DNA of 61,546 nucleotides from Fermentimonas sp. (GCA_028709385.1 JAQVXD010000012.1:1-61546), one strand, 5' to 3'. Positions 26,187 to 34,165 are shown, numbered from the stretch's first letter. Numbers and translations are program-made. The notes: a model not told the origin generated them from the letters alone.

Positions 26187-27452
26187 ATGCCTGAAAATTC
26201 TTTATCACTAACAGAACTCAACTTAAGAGTAAGAGATGCAATAAGAGATTATCTCCCTGACACATACTGGGTGCGTGCAGAAACAAGCGATGTTCGGCGC
26301 AACCGAAACGGACACTGTTATCTGGAGTTTCTTGAAAAGGATTCAGTTGATCAGTCGATAGTTGCCAAAGCCAGGGGAGTAATATGGTCTAACACCTATG
26401 AAATGCTTTCAGCTTATTTCCTAAGTGAAACAGGTCAGCAATTTACATCAGGACTAAATGTGCTGGTATGTGTTTCAGTTACATTTCACGAGTTATACGG
26501 CTATTCTCTCACAGTTGTGGATATTGATCCTACCTTCACTCTCGGTGAGATTGCACGCAACAGGCAGCTGGTAATTAACAGACTTGAAGAAGAGGGTGTA
26601 CTTACACTGAATAAAGAGCTGAAATTGCCTGAATTAACCAACAGGATAGCTGTTATTTCTTCTCCGACTGCTGCCGGCTATGAGGATTTTCGTGATCAGC
26701 TTTATAATAATCACACCGGCTTTGTCTTTTACACAAAGCTTTTTCCTGCAGTTATGCAGGGCGATCTGAGTGAGTCATCCATCATTGCTGCACTGGAGAA
26801 AATATTCCTTAATAAAGATCTTTTTGATGCTGTAGCAATTATACGCGGTGGGGGAGCTTCGGCAGATCTCAATTGTTTCGACTCCTATCTTCTCGCTAAT
26901 AATGTAGCTCAGTTTCCGCTTCCGGTAGTTAGCGGAATCGGTCATGAAAGGGATGTTACCGTTCTTGATGTTGTATCACACACAAGGGCAAAAACACCTA
27001 CTGCCGTTGCTGAGTTTTTCATAACTCATCTTACAAAAACTGCCTCTGAATTAATTGCTCTGCAGGACAGAACAATAACTACAAGCGAAAAGATTATATT
27101 GAGAGAACGCACAGACCTTCTTTCACTTTCGAAAGAGGTGATTCATCGTTCTGCTTTAAGAATTCAGAAAGAAAATGGCGATGTTGAGAAGTTGACAACT
27201 GCCATGAATAACAATATAAGGCAACAAATGCAGGGTCAATTTCACCTGCTGGAGAGAAACGAACAATATATTAATATGATATCACCTCTGAATATTCTTA
27301 AGAGGGGTTATACGCTTGTTTTGAAAAACGGAAAGATCGTTACTTCAACAGATGAAATAGAGGAGGGTGATACTATTCAAACCCGTTTTAGAGATGGAAA
27401 CATAACTTCTGAAGTTATCAATAAAGAGGCATCGGGAGATTCAGTATTGTAA
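26187..27452 (+). CDS. xseA: Exodeoxyribonuclease VII large subunit
   Basis: Catalytic subunit of exonuclease VII, which degrades single-stranded DNA. The N-terminal OB-fold covers about residues 1-105 (YWVRAETSDVRRNRNGHCYLEFLE). The catalytic region has SSPTAAGYEDFRDQL near 165, VAIIRGGGASADLNCFD near 220 and GIGHERDVTVLDVVSHTRAKTPTAVAEF near 255. A coiled-coil follows. The start at 26187 (MPENSLSLTELN) gives 421 residues; the frame is open back to 26154, but that codon precedes the promoter. It is followed by xseB 35 bp later. Confidence 0.95.
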   Translation: MPENSLSLTELNLRVRDAIRDYLPDTYWVRAETSDVRRNRNGHCYLEFLEKDSVDQSIVAKARGVIWSNTYEMLSAYFLSETGQQFTSGLNVLVCVSVTFHELYGYSLTVVDIDPTFTLGEIARNRQLVINRLEEEGVLTLNKELKLPELTNRIAVISSPTAAGYEDFRDQLYNNHTGFVFYTKLFPAVMQGDLSESSIIAALEKIFLNKDLFDAVAIIRGGGASADLNCFDSYLLANNVAQFPLPVVSGIGHERDVTVLDVVSHTRAKTPTAVAEFFITHLTKTASELIALQDRTITTSEKIILRERTDLLSLSKEVIHRSALRIQKENGDVEKLTTAMNNNIRQQMQGQFHLLERNEQYINMISPLNILKRGYTLVLKNGKIVTSTDEIEEGDTIQTRFRDGNITSEVINKEASGDSVL

Positions 27453-27487
27453 CATATAACTGGTATAAAAAAACAAAGGAAAAGATT

Positions 27488-27691
27488 ATGGAAGAAGAAA
27501 TGAAAAAAATGACCTATACTTCTGCAAAAAAGGAGCTTGAGACAATTGTTGCATCTATAGAATCGGGGGCACTGGATGTGGACGCTTTGACGGATAAAGT
27601 GAAAAGAGCAACAGATCTAATCATTTTTTGTAAGGAGAAGCTTACTAAAACGGATAGTGAGCTTCAGAAGTTATTGGAAGAGCTTGATTAA
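27488..27691 (+). CDS. xseB: Exodeoxyribonuclease VII small subunit
   Basis: Small helical subunit that binds the stalk of XseA. The 67 residues show MTYTSAKKELETIVASIESGALDVDALTDKVKRA, with the family pattern of heptad-spaced leucines and a Lys-rich C-terminal helix. AAAGGA upstream may aid initiation; ATG 27503 is an alternative start. The xseA-xseB pair is a standard operon. Confidence 0.93.
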   Translation: MEEEMKKMTYTSAKKELETIVASIESGALDVDALTDKVKRATDLIIFCKEKLTKTDSELQKLLEELD

Positions 27692-27714
27692 TTATTCAAT
27701 TTCAATATTATCAG

Positions 27715-28407
27715 ATGATACCTGAAAGAAAGTACAGTGCAATTATTGTTGCCGGCGGCAAAGGATATAGGGTAGGAGGTGAGTTGCCCAAGCAGTTCAT
27801 ATCTGTTGGTGGTAAACCTATGCTCATGCATACAATTCAGGCATTTCATGATTATGATTACAGAGTACGAATAACAGTTGTACTTCCCGAAGGATATATG
27901 CCACTGTGGAAACAGTTGTGCGAAGATTACAAATTCACTGTTGATCATAAAACAGTATATGGAGGAGAATCCAGATTTCATTCAGTGAAAAACGGATTAG
28001 CAGAAGTGTCAGATGAAGAGACTGTTTGTATTCATGATGCTGCAAGACCTTTTGTTACACCTGATCTTATTGGCCGTTGTTTTGATGAGGCGTTTAATAA
28101 TAACTGCGGTGTAATACCTGTTGTTGATGAAGTTAATAGTGTACGCAGATTAACTGAGTCAGGTAGTGTACATGTTGACCGCCAGGAACTGAAAATTGTA
28201 CAGACTCCACAGGCCTTTCCTGCAGTACAGTTGAAAGCTGCATATAACACAAAATATGAAACAACTTTTACCGACGATGCATCCGTTGCAGAAAAAAGCG
28301 GTATGAAGATTAAGCTTGTAGAGGGTGAAGAATCTAATATAAAAATCACGACTGCCTTCGATGTGGAATTTGCTGAATTCTATTTTCAATATTTATCAAA
28401 ACGATAA
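27715..28407 (+). CDS. ispD: 2-C-methyl-D-erythritol 4-phosphate cytidylyltransferase
   Basis: MEP-pathway enzyme that transfers CMP to methylerythritol phosphate for isoprenoid synthesis. The nucleotide-binding motif AGGKGYRVGGELPKQF spans about residues 13-28. HDAARPFV near residue 105 and the substrate-binding QTPQAF near 162 are also present. Length 230 is typical. It follows xseB by 23 bp and is probably read from the same promoter. No ispF fusion is present. Confidence 0.95.
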   Translation: MIPERKYSAIIVAGGKGYRVGGELPKQFISVGGKPMLMHTIQAFHDYDYRVRITVVLPEGYMPLWKQLCEDYKFTVDHKTVYGGESRFHSVKNGLAEVSDEETVCIHDAARPFVTPDLIGRCFDEAFNNNCGVIPVVDEVNSVRRLTESGSVHVDRQELKIVQTPQAFPAVQLKAAYNTKYETTFTDDASVAEKSGMKIKLVEGEESNIKITTAFDVEFAEFYFQYLSKR

Positions 28408-28471
28408 GTTTACTGCATTTTCTTAATATTTTAATTGAAAATGTACTTAAAAACATAATTTAGCCTTTCAT

Positions 28472-28505
28472 TTTGATATAATATCATAGATATTTATTAC
28501 TTTTG
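28472..28505 (+). promoter_or_regulatory. Promoter of the Lrp/AsnC regulator
   Basis: TTTG (28472-28475), N22, TACTTTTG (28498-28505), 30 bp before ATG 28536. Spacing is slightly long but both elements match. The AT-rich flank could be an autoregulatory site, as is usual for Lrp proteins. Confidence 0.65.
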
Positions 28506-28535
28506 TACTAATTATTTATAGTAGAGAATCCCCCC

Positions 28536-29009
28536 ATGGAAAAAATTGACAAATTAGACAGACAAATTCTGGAGATTATTACTCAAAACGCCCGTATTCC
28601 ATTCAGAGATGTAGCTGAACAGTGTGGTGTATCGCGTGCTGCCATTCACCAGCGGGTGCAAAGAATGATCGAAAATGAGGTGATTACAGGATCAGGTTAT
28701 ACTGTAAACCCAAAAGTGCTGGGCTACGCATCCAGTGCCTATATTGGAGTGAAGCTGGAAAAAGGCTCGATGTATAAAAACGTTATTCCCGAATTCGATA
28801 AAATACCCGAGGTTACGGAATGCCATTTTACTACAGGCCCATACACATTGCTGATAAAGCTTTTTGCACGTGACAACGAGCATCTTATGGATCTTCTAAA
28901 CAATCGTATTCAGGAGATACCGGGAGTAGTGGCTACAGAAACTATGATTTCACTCAGCCAGAGCGTTAAGCGTGAAATACCCATCATGAAAGAAAGCATG
29001 AAAGAGTAG
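28536..29009 (+). CDS. Lrp/AsnC-family transcriptional regulator
   Basis: A 157-residue feast/famine regulator. The winged helix-turn-helix occupies residues 5-62 (LDRQILEIITQNARIPFRDVAEQCGVSRAAIHQRVQRM). The C-terminal RAM ligand domain follows at about 70-150 with VTECHFTTGPYTLLIKLFARD. It is monocistronic, between its promoter and a strong terminator. The amino acid ligand cannot be read from sequence. Confidence 0.92.
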   Translation: MEKIDKLDRQILEIITQNARIPFRDVAEQCGVSRAAIHQRVQRMIENEVITGSGYTVNPKVLGYASSAYIGVKLEKGSMYKNVIPEFDKIPEVTECHFTTGPYTLLIKLFARDNEHLMDLLNNRIQEIPGVVATETMISLSQSVKREIPIMKESMKE

Positions 29010-29040
29010 ATTCTACTCAGGGGCGAAAATTAAAGACATA

Positions 29041-29079
29041 AAAAAACAGACGAAAGCTGATTGCTTTCGCCTGTTTTTT
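29041..29079 (+). terminator. Bidirectional terminator between lrp gene and tRNA-Pro
   Basis: A long stem (AAAACAGACGAAAGC / GCTTTCGCCTGTTTTTT) with a 5-base loop. A and T runs on the two sides allow it to stop both the lrp transcript and the minus-strand tRNA-Pro transcript. Confidence 0.88.
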
Positions 29080-29151
29080 ATTTCTGTCAATATAAGCGAC
29101 AATTTGCAGTCAAATTCAACTTTTTGTCCCCTTTGACTGCTATTTTGTCTG

Positions 29152-29225
29152 TCGGGATGAGAAGACTCGAACTTCCGACCTCCACGTCCCGAACGTGGCG
29201 CGCTAGCCAACTGTGCTACATCCCG
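29152..29225 (-). tRNA. tRNA-Pro (CGG)
   Basis: Read on the minus strand, the acceptor CGGGATG pairs with CATCCCG. The D arm GCAC...GCGC, the anticodon stem CCACG/CGTGG with loop TTCGGGA (anticodon CGG) and the T arm with TTCGAGT are complete. CCA is not encoded. It reads proline codon CCG. Its promoter lies at 29238-29245. Confidence 0.95.
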
Positions 29226-29237
29226 ATTTTTATGCTG

Positions 29238-29245
29238 CAAAGGTA
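29238..29245 (-). promoter_or_regulatory. -7 box of tRNA-Pro
   Basis: Minus strand TACCTTTG, 12 bp before the mature tRNA 5' end, in the short space shared with the divergent tRNA-Gly. Confidence 0.65.
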
Positions 29246-29276
29246 ATTATTTTTTTCATTTTATCCGAAAAATATT

Positions 29277-29284
29277 TACTTTTG
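29277..29284 (+). promoter_or_regulatory. -7 box of tRNA-Gly
   Basis: TACTTTTG, 12 bp before the mature tRNA-Gly 5' end. The bodies of the two divergent tRNA promoters overlap between 29238 and 29284. Confidence 0.65.
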
Positions 29285-29296
29285 CTAAGTCTGTTT

Positions 29297-29369
29297 GCGG
29301 CAATAGCTCAGTCGGTAGAGCATTAGCTTCCCAAGCTGAGGGTCGCGAGTTCGAGTCTCGTTTGCCGCT
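29297..29369 (+). tRNA. tRNA-Gly (CCC)
   Basis: Acceptor GCGGCAA pairs with TTGCCGC. The D arm, the anticodon loop TTCCCAA (anticodon CCC) and the T arm with TTCGAGT are complete, with a T discriminator and no encoded CCA. It reads GGG. A terminator follows 14 bp later. Confidence 0.95.
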
Positions 29370-29383
29370 CTTTCATTATTAAG

Positions 29384-29416
29384 CACTTATCGATTTATTT
29401 CGGTAGGTGTTTTTTC
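29384..29416 (+). terminator. Terminator after tRNA-Gly
   Basis: The 10-bp stem CACTTATCGA / TCGGTAGGTG (three G-U pairs) with a 6-base loop is followed by T6. Confidence 0.75.
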
Positions 29417-29590
29417 TTTTATTATAGCCATAGGTCATACAAAAGTGCTTAAACAACAAATAGTAGCTATGATAGAATAATAAAGATCGGAGTAGCATGA
29501 GCAAAAAAATGTAAATTAACAATATATGACATGAAAATGCGATAAATATAAAAAAAAGAAACAAAACTCTTAATTTTGTTAATATTTCAC

Positions 29591-29598
29591 TATATTTG
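29591..29598 (+). promoter_or_regulatory. -7 box of the amide hydrolase gene
   Basis: TATATTTG, 51 bp before ATG 29650; TTTG (29575-29578) lies 12 bases upstream. The rest of the stretch from the tRNA-Gly terminator to here (29417-29590) is AT-rich and shows no gene. Confidence 0.6.
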
Positions 29599-29649
29599 CA
29601 GCAGGCAATTGAATAAATATGTCTATAAAAGAATTTAATATAAAAAACA

Positions 29650-30711
29650 ATGAAATCAAAGCTTCTTTTTCTGTTTTTTGTCACTTTTCTCCTAATCTCA
29701 CCCAGAATACAGGGTTGTACAACATTTTTAATGAAAGATGCAAATGGCAATCTATATTTCGGAAGAAACTTCGATTTTAATACGGGCGAGGGATTAATAC
29801 ATATTAATGAACGGAATATGGTAAAACAGGCTTTGGTGCTGCCACCAGATAAACCGTTCAGCTGGGTATCCCTCTATGGCAGTATCACTTTCAATCAAGT
29901 GGGGCGTGAATTTCCCTACGGTGGGATGAACGAGGTGGGGTTAGTGGTGGAGCAGATGTGGCTTGATGATACACGATACCCTGAACCTGATCAACGGCCT
30001 GCTCTTAATGAACTGCAATGGATCCAGTTTCAGTTAGACAGGGCTGCAACACTTCAACAAGTGATCGATAGCGATACGCTGGTAAGGATCTCAGATAAAC
30101 CTTTTTCATATATCCATTTTCTAGTTACTGATGCGCAGGGAGACTGCGCAGTTATAGAGTTTCTTGATGGCAAGATGGTAGTACATCGTGCCGAGGAATT
30201 ACCTGTAGCCGCACTTTCCAACTCTACTTATGAGAAATCTATTAACTACAGAGAAATGCTGGGGATATGTAAGGTTGATCAATACGATGAAATGGAGCAC
30301 AACTCCTCCGGCAGGTTCTCCAAAGTAGCAGAGAGGTTGGAGGAGTATGACGGTTATGCTGATGCGATGAAATACTCGTTCGAAACACTCGATAGTGTTT
30401 CACAAGGTGAGTTCACCCGCTGGAGTATAGTTTACGATGTGAACCACCGGTTGATCAGCTACAAGACAGAAGCCAACCCTTTGGTACAGTCAATTGTAAT
30501 GGATAACTTCGATTTCTCATGTGGTGGTCGTCACCTTAGCCGCTCCATAGAGGTGACTGCCACCGGAATTAATGATTTTATGATGCTCACACCTGAAATC
30601 AATCTGCAGTCTCTGAAGATTATGAAATTGAAAGTGCCTTTCCTAAAAGATCTTCCTGTGGAGCAAATGGAGTTCCTATCCTCGTGGTTTCTTAGGGTAC
30701 AATGCAATTGA
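29650..30711 (+). CDS. Linear amide C-N hydrolase (choloylglycine hydrolase/penicillin V acylase family)
   Basis: An Ntn-hydrolase of 353 residues with a signal peptide that ends just before C23 (IQG-C-TTFLMKD). In this family the nucleophilic cysteine becomes N-terminal after cleavage, so the signal cut and activation may coincide. GRNFDF near residue 39 and the ASN-like LSNSTYE near residue 193 fit the fold. Known substrates include conjugated bile acids, penicillin V and N-acyl lactones; sequence does not choose among them. Periplasmic location is inferred. The gene is monocistronic. Confidence 0.85.
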   Translation: MKSKLLFLFFVTFLLISPRIQGCTTFLMKDANGNLYFGRNFDFNTGEGLIHINERNMVKQALVLPPDKPFSWVSLYGSITFNQVGREFPYGGMNEVGLVVEQMWLDDTRYPEPDQRPALNELQWIQFQLDRAATLQQVIDSDTLVRISDKPFSYIHFLVTDAQGDCAVIEFLDGKMVVHRAEELPVAALSNSTYEKSINYREMLGICKVDQYDEMEHNSSGRFSKVAERLEEYDGYADAMKYSFETLDSVSQGEFTRWSIVYDVNHRLISYKTEANPLVQSIVMDNFDFSCGGRHLSRSIEVTATGINDFMMLTPEINLQSLKIMKLKVPFLKDLPVEQMEFLSSWFLRVQCN

Positions 30712-30799
30712 AAATGTTTTTTTAGGGTATATATTTTGGGAAACTCAAAATAACTGTTGTCAATTAATTTAAAATAGTGTTTTTTAATCGTGTTAACTT

Positions 30800-31354
30800 T
30801 TGACCAACTTTGACGATTACATAAAAGAGAAGAAAACCATTGATATTTATAAGGCAAGCAAACTGGCAGTAATATTGTTTGTTGTTCCTATGCTTGTTTT
30901 TGGAATACCGTTTTACCTTATCTGGCAACCTGAATTTGCATTTTCATGGAAGTCTATACTGATATTTTCAATACTTTTCATTGCAGGAATTGCTTTACAT
31001 GAACTGATTCACGGACTGTTTTTCGGACTCTTTGCAAAAGGTGTGTTCAGGAGTGTGAAGTTTGGTGTGTTGTGGGAGTATATCACTCCATATTGTCATT
31101 GCACCGAACCTCTTAAGCTGAGACATTATATGATAGGAGCAATAATGCCTGCTATCTTACTGGGCATTATACCTGTTATAGTTTCTCTTTTCAACGGGAG
31201 TTTGATGCTACTTGTTTTAGGTGTTATATTCATAAGTGCTGCTGCAGGTGATTTCATGGTAATATGGATTCTGCGCAAAGAAAGTATGGAAAGCTATGTA
31301 GAGGATCATCCAAGTGAACCAGGATGTTTTATCTATACAAAAAAAGATTTTTAG
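30800..31354 (+). CDS. DUF3267-like membrane protein with HExxH motif
   Basis: A 184-residue integral membrane protein with about four hydrophobic helices (about 21-42, 50-70, 112-130 and 135-155). H67-E68-x-x-H71 lies in the second helix, GIALHELIHGLFFGLF, as in membrane-embedded zinc metalloproteases and DUF3267 proteins. A later acidic or Asn zinc ligand is not obvious, so activity is uncertain. The start is TTG at 30800; no upstream ATG is available in frame. Confidence 0.65.
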   Translation: MTNFDDYIKEKKTIDIYKASKLAVILFVVPMLVFGIPFYLIWQPEFAFSWKSILIFSILFIAGIALHELIHGLFFGLFAKGVFRSVKFGVLWEYITPYCHCTEPLKLRHYMIGAIMPAILLGIIPVIVSLFNGSLMLLVLGVIFISAAAGDFMVIWILRKESMESYVEDHPSEPGCFIYTKKDF

Positions 31355-31688
31355 ATTGTTTTTCAGACGTAAAAGGAAATCAAGAATTATTTCAGTATCC
31401 CTATTCTTCACAAATATAAGTTTTACTGATTTAGCATAATAGTTCTGTAAAAGAAGCATACTTCGACTTTAAATCGCTTATTAAAAGTATACTAACCGTT
31501 TATAAAAAGCTTAATATCGGATTATAGAATTATAAGCCGGTATTAAGCAGGATATAAGTGGAACATAAGCCGGATATAAGCCGGTAATGGAGAAAGTATA
31601 GCAAATTTTGAAGTATAATCCTGGAATATGTTTAAACTAAATACAAATTGTTGTGAACAAAAATCAGGATGATACATGACTTTATTAT
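31355..31688. other. Gene-free stretch holding an 11-bp repeat array
   Basis: No credible ORF. The only structure I see is the array at 31531-31588. The remainder is AT-rich, with no hairpin terminator for the DUF3267-like gene, and leads into the -7 box at 31689. Confidence 0.6.
31531..31588. repeat. Degenerate 11-bp tandem array (copy 1)
   Basis: Five units around the consensus ATATAAGCCGG. The G of each AAG stands at 31536, 31547, 31558, 31569 and 31580, an exact 11-bp period. The third unit is the most degenerate (AAGTGG). Positions 31570-31588 (CCGGATATAAGCCGGTAAT) recur identically at 61395-61413. Confidence 0.8.
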
Positions 31689-31696
31689 TATCTTTG
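31689..31696 (+). promoter_or_regulatory. -7 box of the SMUG2-like gene
   Basis: TATCTTTG only 4 bp before ATG 31701. A start site about 7 bases downstream of the box would fall on the start codon, giving an almost leaderless mRNA. Confidence 0.5.
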
Positions 31697-31700
31697 AGAT

Positions 31701-32387
31701 ATGCAGACATTCGCAGATAGAGTAATCGAGTTTAACCGCGATTTGGTTTATAACGGTAAGTTGCCGGATGGTTTTCAGGTTATGAATCCTTTTGTGGATA
31801 ATCCGGAGACTATGATTGTTATGGGTAAGTTTTATCACAAGTATTACAACGATAACAATCAGCGCAAATTTATAATCGGGATAAATCCAAGTAGAAATGG
31901 CGCAGGAGTCACCGGTGTGCCGTTTACTGATACTAAAAGACTCGAGAGCGCCTGTGGTATTACCATGAAATCAGCCCGCACTCATGAGGTATCATCTGTT
32001 TTTATCTATGATATGATTGAAGCTTATGGAGGAACAGAACAGTTCTACAGTGAGTTTTATATCAACTCACCATTCCCTTTGGCAATAATCAGAGAAGCGA
32101 AAAGCGGCAATTGGCTGAATGCTAATTATTACGACGACCCAAAACTGTTTGAGTCTGTGAAAGATTTTATGATAGAGTCTTTAAAGAAACATATCAGTCT
32201 TGGTTTGGATACCTCGGAGGTTTTTGTTCTTGGTAAGAAGAATACTGTCTATATCGAGAGGCTCAACAAAACAGAAAGAATGTTTGATAAATTGACCGTT
32301 TTAGAGCATCCGCGATATATTCAGCAATATAAGTCGAAGGAAAAGGAACTTTATATTGATAAATATCTGATGGCATTAAGTAAGTAG
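31701..32387 (+). CDS. SMUG2-type DNA glycosylase-family protein (DUF4918)
   Basis: A 228-residue protein of the uracil-DNA glycosylase superfamily, SMUG2-like branch. The key segment is IIGINPSRNGAGVTGVPFTDTKRL at about residues 57-80, corresponding to the GINPG-type catalytic loop. VFVLGKKN near residue 178 and LEHPRYIQQY near 207 match the glycosylase strand and the C-terminal His-Pro motif. It probably removes deaminated or oxidised bases, but the substrate is not established from sequence. The start follows its -7 box by only 4 bp. Confidence 0.75.
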   Translation: MQTFADRVIEFNRDLVYNGKLPDGFQVMNPFVDNPETMIVMGKFYHKYYNDNNQRKFIIGINPSRNGAGVTGVPFTDTKRLESACGITMKSARTHEVSSVFIYDMIEAYGGTEQFYSEFYINSPFPLAIIREAKSGNWLNANYYDDPKLFESVKDFMIESLKKHISLGLDTSEVFVLGKKNTVYIERLNKTERMFDKLTVLEHPRYIQQYKSKEKELYIDKYLMALSK

Positions 32388-32401
32388 CCATTTCCATTAT
32401 T

Positions 32402-32417
32402 ATTTTGCCGGCAAAAT
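32402..32417. promoter_or_regulatory. Perfect 16-bp palindrome over the dodecin -33 element
   Basis: ATTTTGCCGGCAAAAT is fully symmetric and includes the TTTG (32404-32407) that serves as -33 of promoter P1. With no loop it is a poor hairpin and better fits a dimeric repressor or activator site. Confidence 0.55.
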
Positions 32418-32435
32418 GTTTATACCATATATTTG
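32404..32435 (+). promoter_or_regulatory. Dodecin promoter P1
   Basis: TTTG (32404-32407), N20, TATATTTG (32428-32435): a full consensus match 138 bp before the dodecin ATG. Confidence 0.7.
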
Positions 32436-32446
32436 CAATACTCTGA

Positions 32447-32479
32447 TTTGTATAAATATATATTGAATAGTTATATTTG
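32447..32479 (+). promoter_or_regulatory. Dodecin promoter P2
   Basis: TTTG (32447-32450), N21, TATATTTG (32472-32479): a second full match, 44 bp downstream of P1 and 94 bp before the ATG. Confidence 0.7.
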
Positions 32480-32573
32480 AAATCTTGATTGAACTATTAT
32501 AACGAAATTACGTTCTTAGAATAACCTAAACTATTAGTTCCATTTATTATTCATCCTTTTAAAATCATTAATT

Positions 32574-32777
32574 ATGTCTGTATTAAAAGTCGTGGAACTT
32601 CTTTCTTCCTCAACTGAGAGCTGGGAAGATGCAACAAAGAAAGCAGTTGAAAAAGCAAACGAAAGCCTTAAAGGTATTCGTTCTGTTTACATCAAAGAGC
32701 AATCTGCTACCGTGCGCGATGGTAAGATTCAGGAATTTCGTGTAAACGTGAAATTGACATTCGAAGTACTTGGTTAA
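32574..32777 (+). CDS. Dodecin family protein
   Basis: A 67-residue protein that forms a hollow dodecamer storing flavin or related cofactors. It shows KVVELLSSSTESWEDATKKAVEKANESLKGIRSVYIKEQSATV, the family's beta-alpha-beta-beta fold, and ends FRVNVKLTFEVLG. The flavin-sandwiching aromatic found in haloarchaeal dodecins is not evident; bacterial members often bind FMN or CoA. It stands alone behind two tandem promoters and a palindrome, which suggests regulated expression. Confidence 0.92.
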   Translation: MSVLKVVELLSSSTESWEDATKKAVEKANESLKGIRSVYIKEQSATVRDGKIQEFRVNVKLTFEVLG

Positions 32778-32856
32778 AGTATCAAATTAACTTTACATGG
32801 TGAAATCGGGCTAGGAGTCAGACACAAGTTGTCTGATTTTGATAGGGACTAAAGAA

Positions 32857-32897
32857 AAAAGGTAAACAGTTTTATTACAACCGTTTACCTTTTTTTA
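32857..32897. terminator. Bidirectional terminator between dodecin and tRNA-Phe
   Basis: The stem AAAGGTAAAC / GTTTACCTTT has an A run before it and a T run after it, between convergent dodecin and tRNA-Phe genes. It can stop both transcripts. Confidence 0.85.
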
Positions 32898-32900
32898 ATG

Positions 32901-32973
<73 letters not shown>

Positions 32974-32995
32974 AACATTGCTTTAATCGCGAGTG

Positions 32996-33026
32996 CAAAG
33001 ATAATCGCATTTTCAGGATTTACAAA
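32996..33026 (-). promoter_or_regulatory. tRNA-Phe promoter
   Basis: Minus strand TTTTG (33023-33026 covers TTTG), N19, TATCTTTG (32996-33003), ideal spacing, 22 bp before the tRNA 5' end. Confidence 0.8.
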
Positions 33027-33054
33027 ATTTGAAACAATAATTTGCAAAAAAATA

Positions 33055-34092
33055 TTATTTATCTGCAATAGGGTTCCATCCCTGAGCATTTAGTTCAATT
33101 TCTGTACCGTCGCGTGTGATCATATAGCAGCCCTTTTCAGACTTGGTAATGTGTCCCACGAGGTGTATTCCCGGAATGGCCGACATCTTGTCGTGTAGTG
33201 TAAGCGGGACGGTAAACAGCAGCTCATAATCCTCTCCACCGTTAAGTGCGGCAGTTGTAACATTCATATTAAATGTTTCAGCCATTGCTGCAGTCTGGTA
33301 GTCAATAGGAATTCTTTCTTCAAACAACTGACAACCTACATTACTCTGTTTGCATATATGCAGTAAATCAGATGATAGTCCGTCTGAGATATCAATCATG
33401 GAAGTGGGAATGATATTGTTTTCAGCCAGCATATCAACTATATCCTTACGTGCTTCGGGTTTAAGCTGGCGCTCAAGGATATATTCCCTGCCACCGAAAT
33501 CAGGCTGAAAACCTTTGTCTGGGTCGCTTTCAAAAACAGTTTTTTCTCTTTCTAGCAGTTGCAGGCCCATGTACGAAGCACCAAGGTCACCCGAAACAAA
33601 GATCAGGTCGGTGTCTTTTGCTCCGCTCCGGTAAACTATCTTATCCTTATCAGCCGTGCCTATGCAGGTGATGCTTATAGTGAAACCGGTATAAGAAGAG
33701 GTTGTATCACCACCTACAATATCTACTCCATATATTTCACAAGCCATCTTTACCCCACTATAAAATGTTTCCAGGTCTTCAACCGACATTCGTTTTGCAA
33801 TACCCAGAGAGACTGTTATCTGCTGAGGTTTTCCATTCATCGCGTAGATATCTGAAAAGTTTACAACGGCAGCCTTGTATCCAAGGTGTTTCAATGGAGT
33901 ATAAATCAGATTGAAATGAATACCCTCCAGTAAAAGGTCTGTAGTTATCAGAGTGCGTTTACCTCCATTATCCACTATCGCAGCATCATCACCTACACCC
34001 ATAATTGTTGTTTCATGCGTAAGCTTGATATCTTTGGTGAGATGATCGATTAGTCCAAACTCACCCAATGTTGCTATTTCTGTTCTTTTCAT
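33055..34092 (-). CDS. thiL: Thiamine-monophosphate kinase
   Basis: Phosphorylates thiamine monophosphate to the cofactor thiamine diphosphate. Family motifs are GVGDDAAIVDNGGKRTLITTD near residue 32, GGDTTSSYTG near 140, ISDGLSSDL near 240 and GGEDYELLFTVP near 285. Length 345 is slightly long but normal for Bacteroidota. A strong hairpin (34101-34141) ends 9 bp before its start codon and no promoter box is visible after that hairpin, so expression may depend on read-through. No thiamine riboswitch is evident. Confidence 0.95.
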   Translation of the reverse strand: MKRTEIATLGEFGLIDHLTKDIKLTHETTIMGVGDDAAIVDNGGKRTLITTDLLLEGIHFNLIYTPLKHLGYKAAVVNFSDIYAMNGKPQQITVSLGIAKRMSVEDLETFYSGVKMACEIYGVDIVGGDTTSSYTGFTISITCIGTADKDKIVYRSGAKDTDLIFVSGDLGASYMGLQLLEREKTVFESDPDKGFQPDFGGREYILERQLKPEARKDIVDMLAENNIIPTSMIDISDGLSSDLLHICKQSNVGCQLFEERIPIDYQTAAMAETFNMNVTTAALNGGEDYELLFTVPLTLHDKMSAIPGIHLVGHITKSEKGCYMITRDGTEIELNAQGWNPIADK

Positions 34093-34100
34093 AAGATATA

Positions 34101-34141
34101 AAAAAAGGGAATGCCATCTAATTAAGTATCAGACATTCCCT
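34101..34141 (-). terminator. Terminator between pnp and thiL
   Basis: On the minus strand AGGGAATG pairs with CATTCCCT around a long loop and is followed by seven T residues. It lies in the 73 bp between the purine nucleoside phosphorylase stop and the thiL start. Confidence 0.7.
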
Positions 34142-34165
34142 GTTATATTTTGATTATTAATTAAT

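Noticed and set aside
29152..29369. tRNA-Pro/tRNA-Gly as an integration site of a mobile element
   Set aside because: No integrase, no direct repeat of a tRNA 3' end and no foreign-looking genes on either side.
31531..31588. The 11-bp arrays as CRISPR remnants
   Set aside because: Units are far too short, have no spacers, and no cas genes are present.
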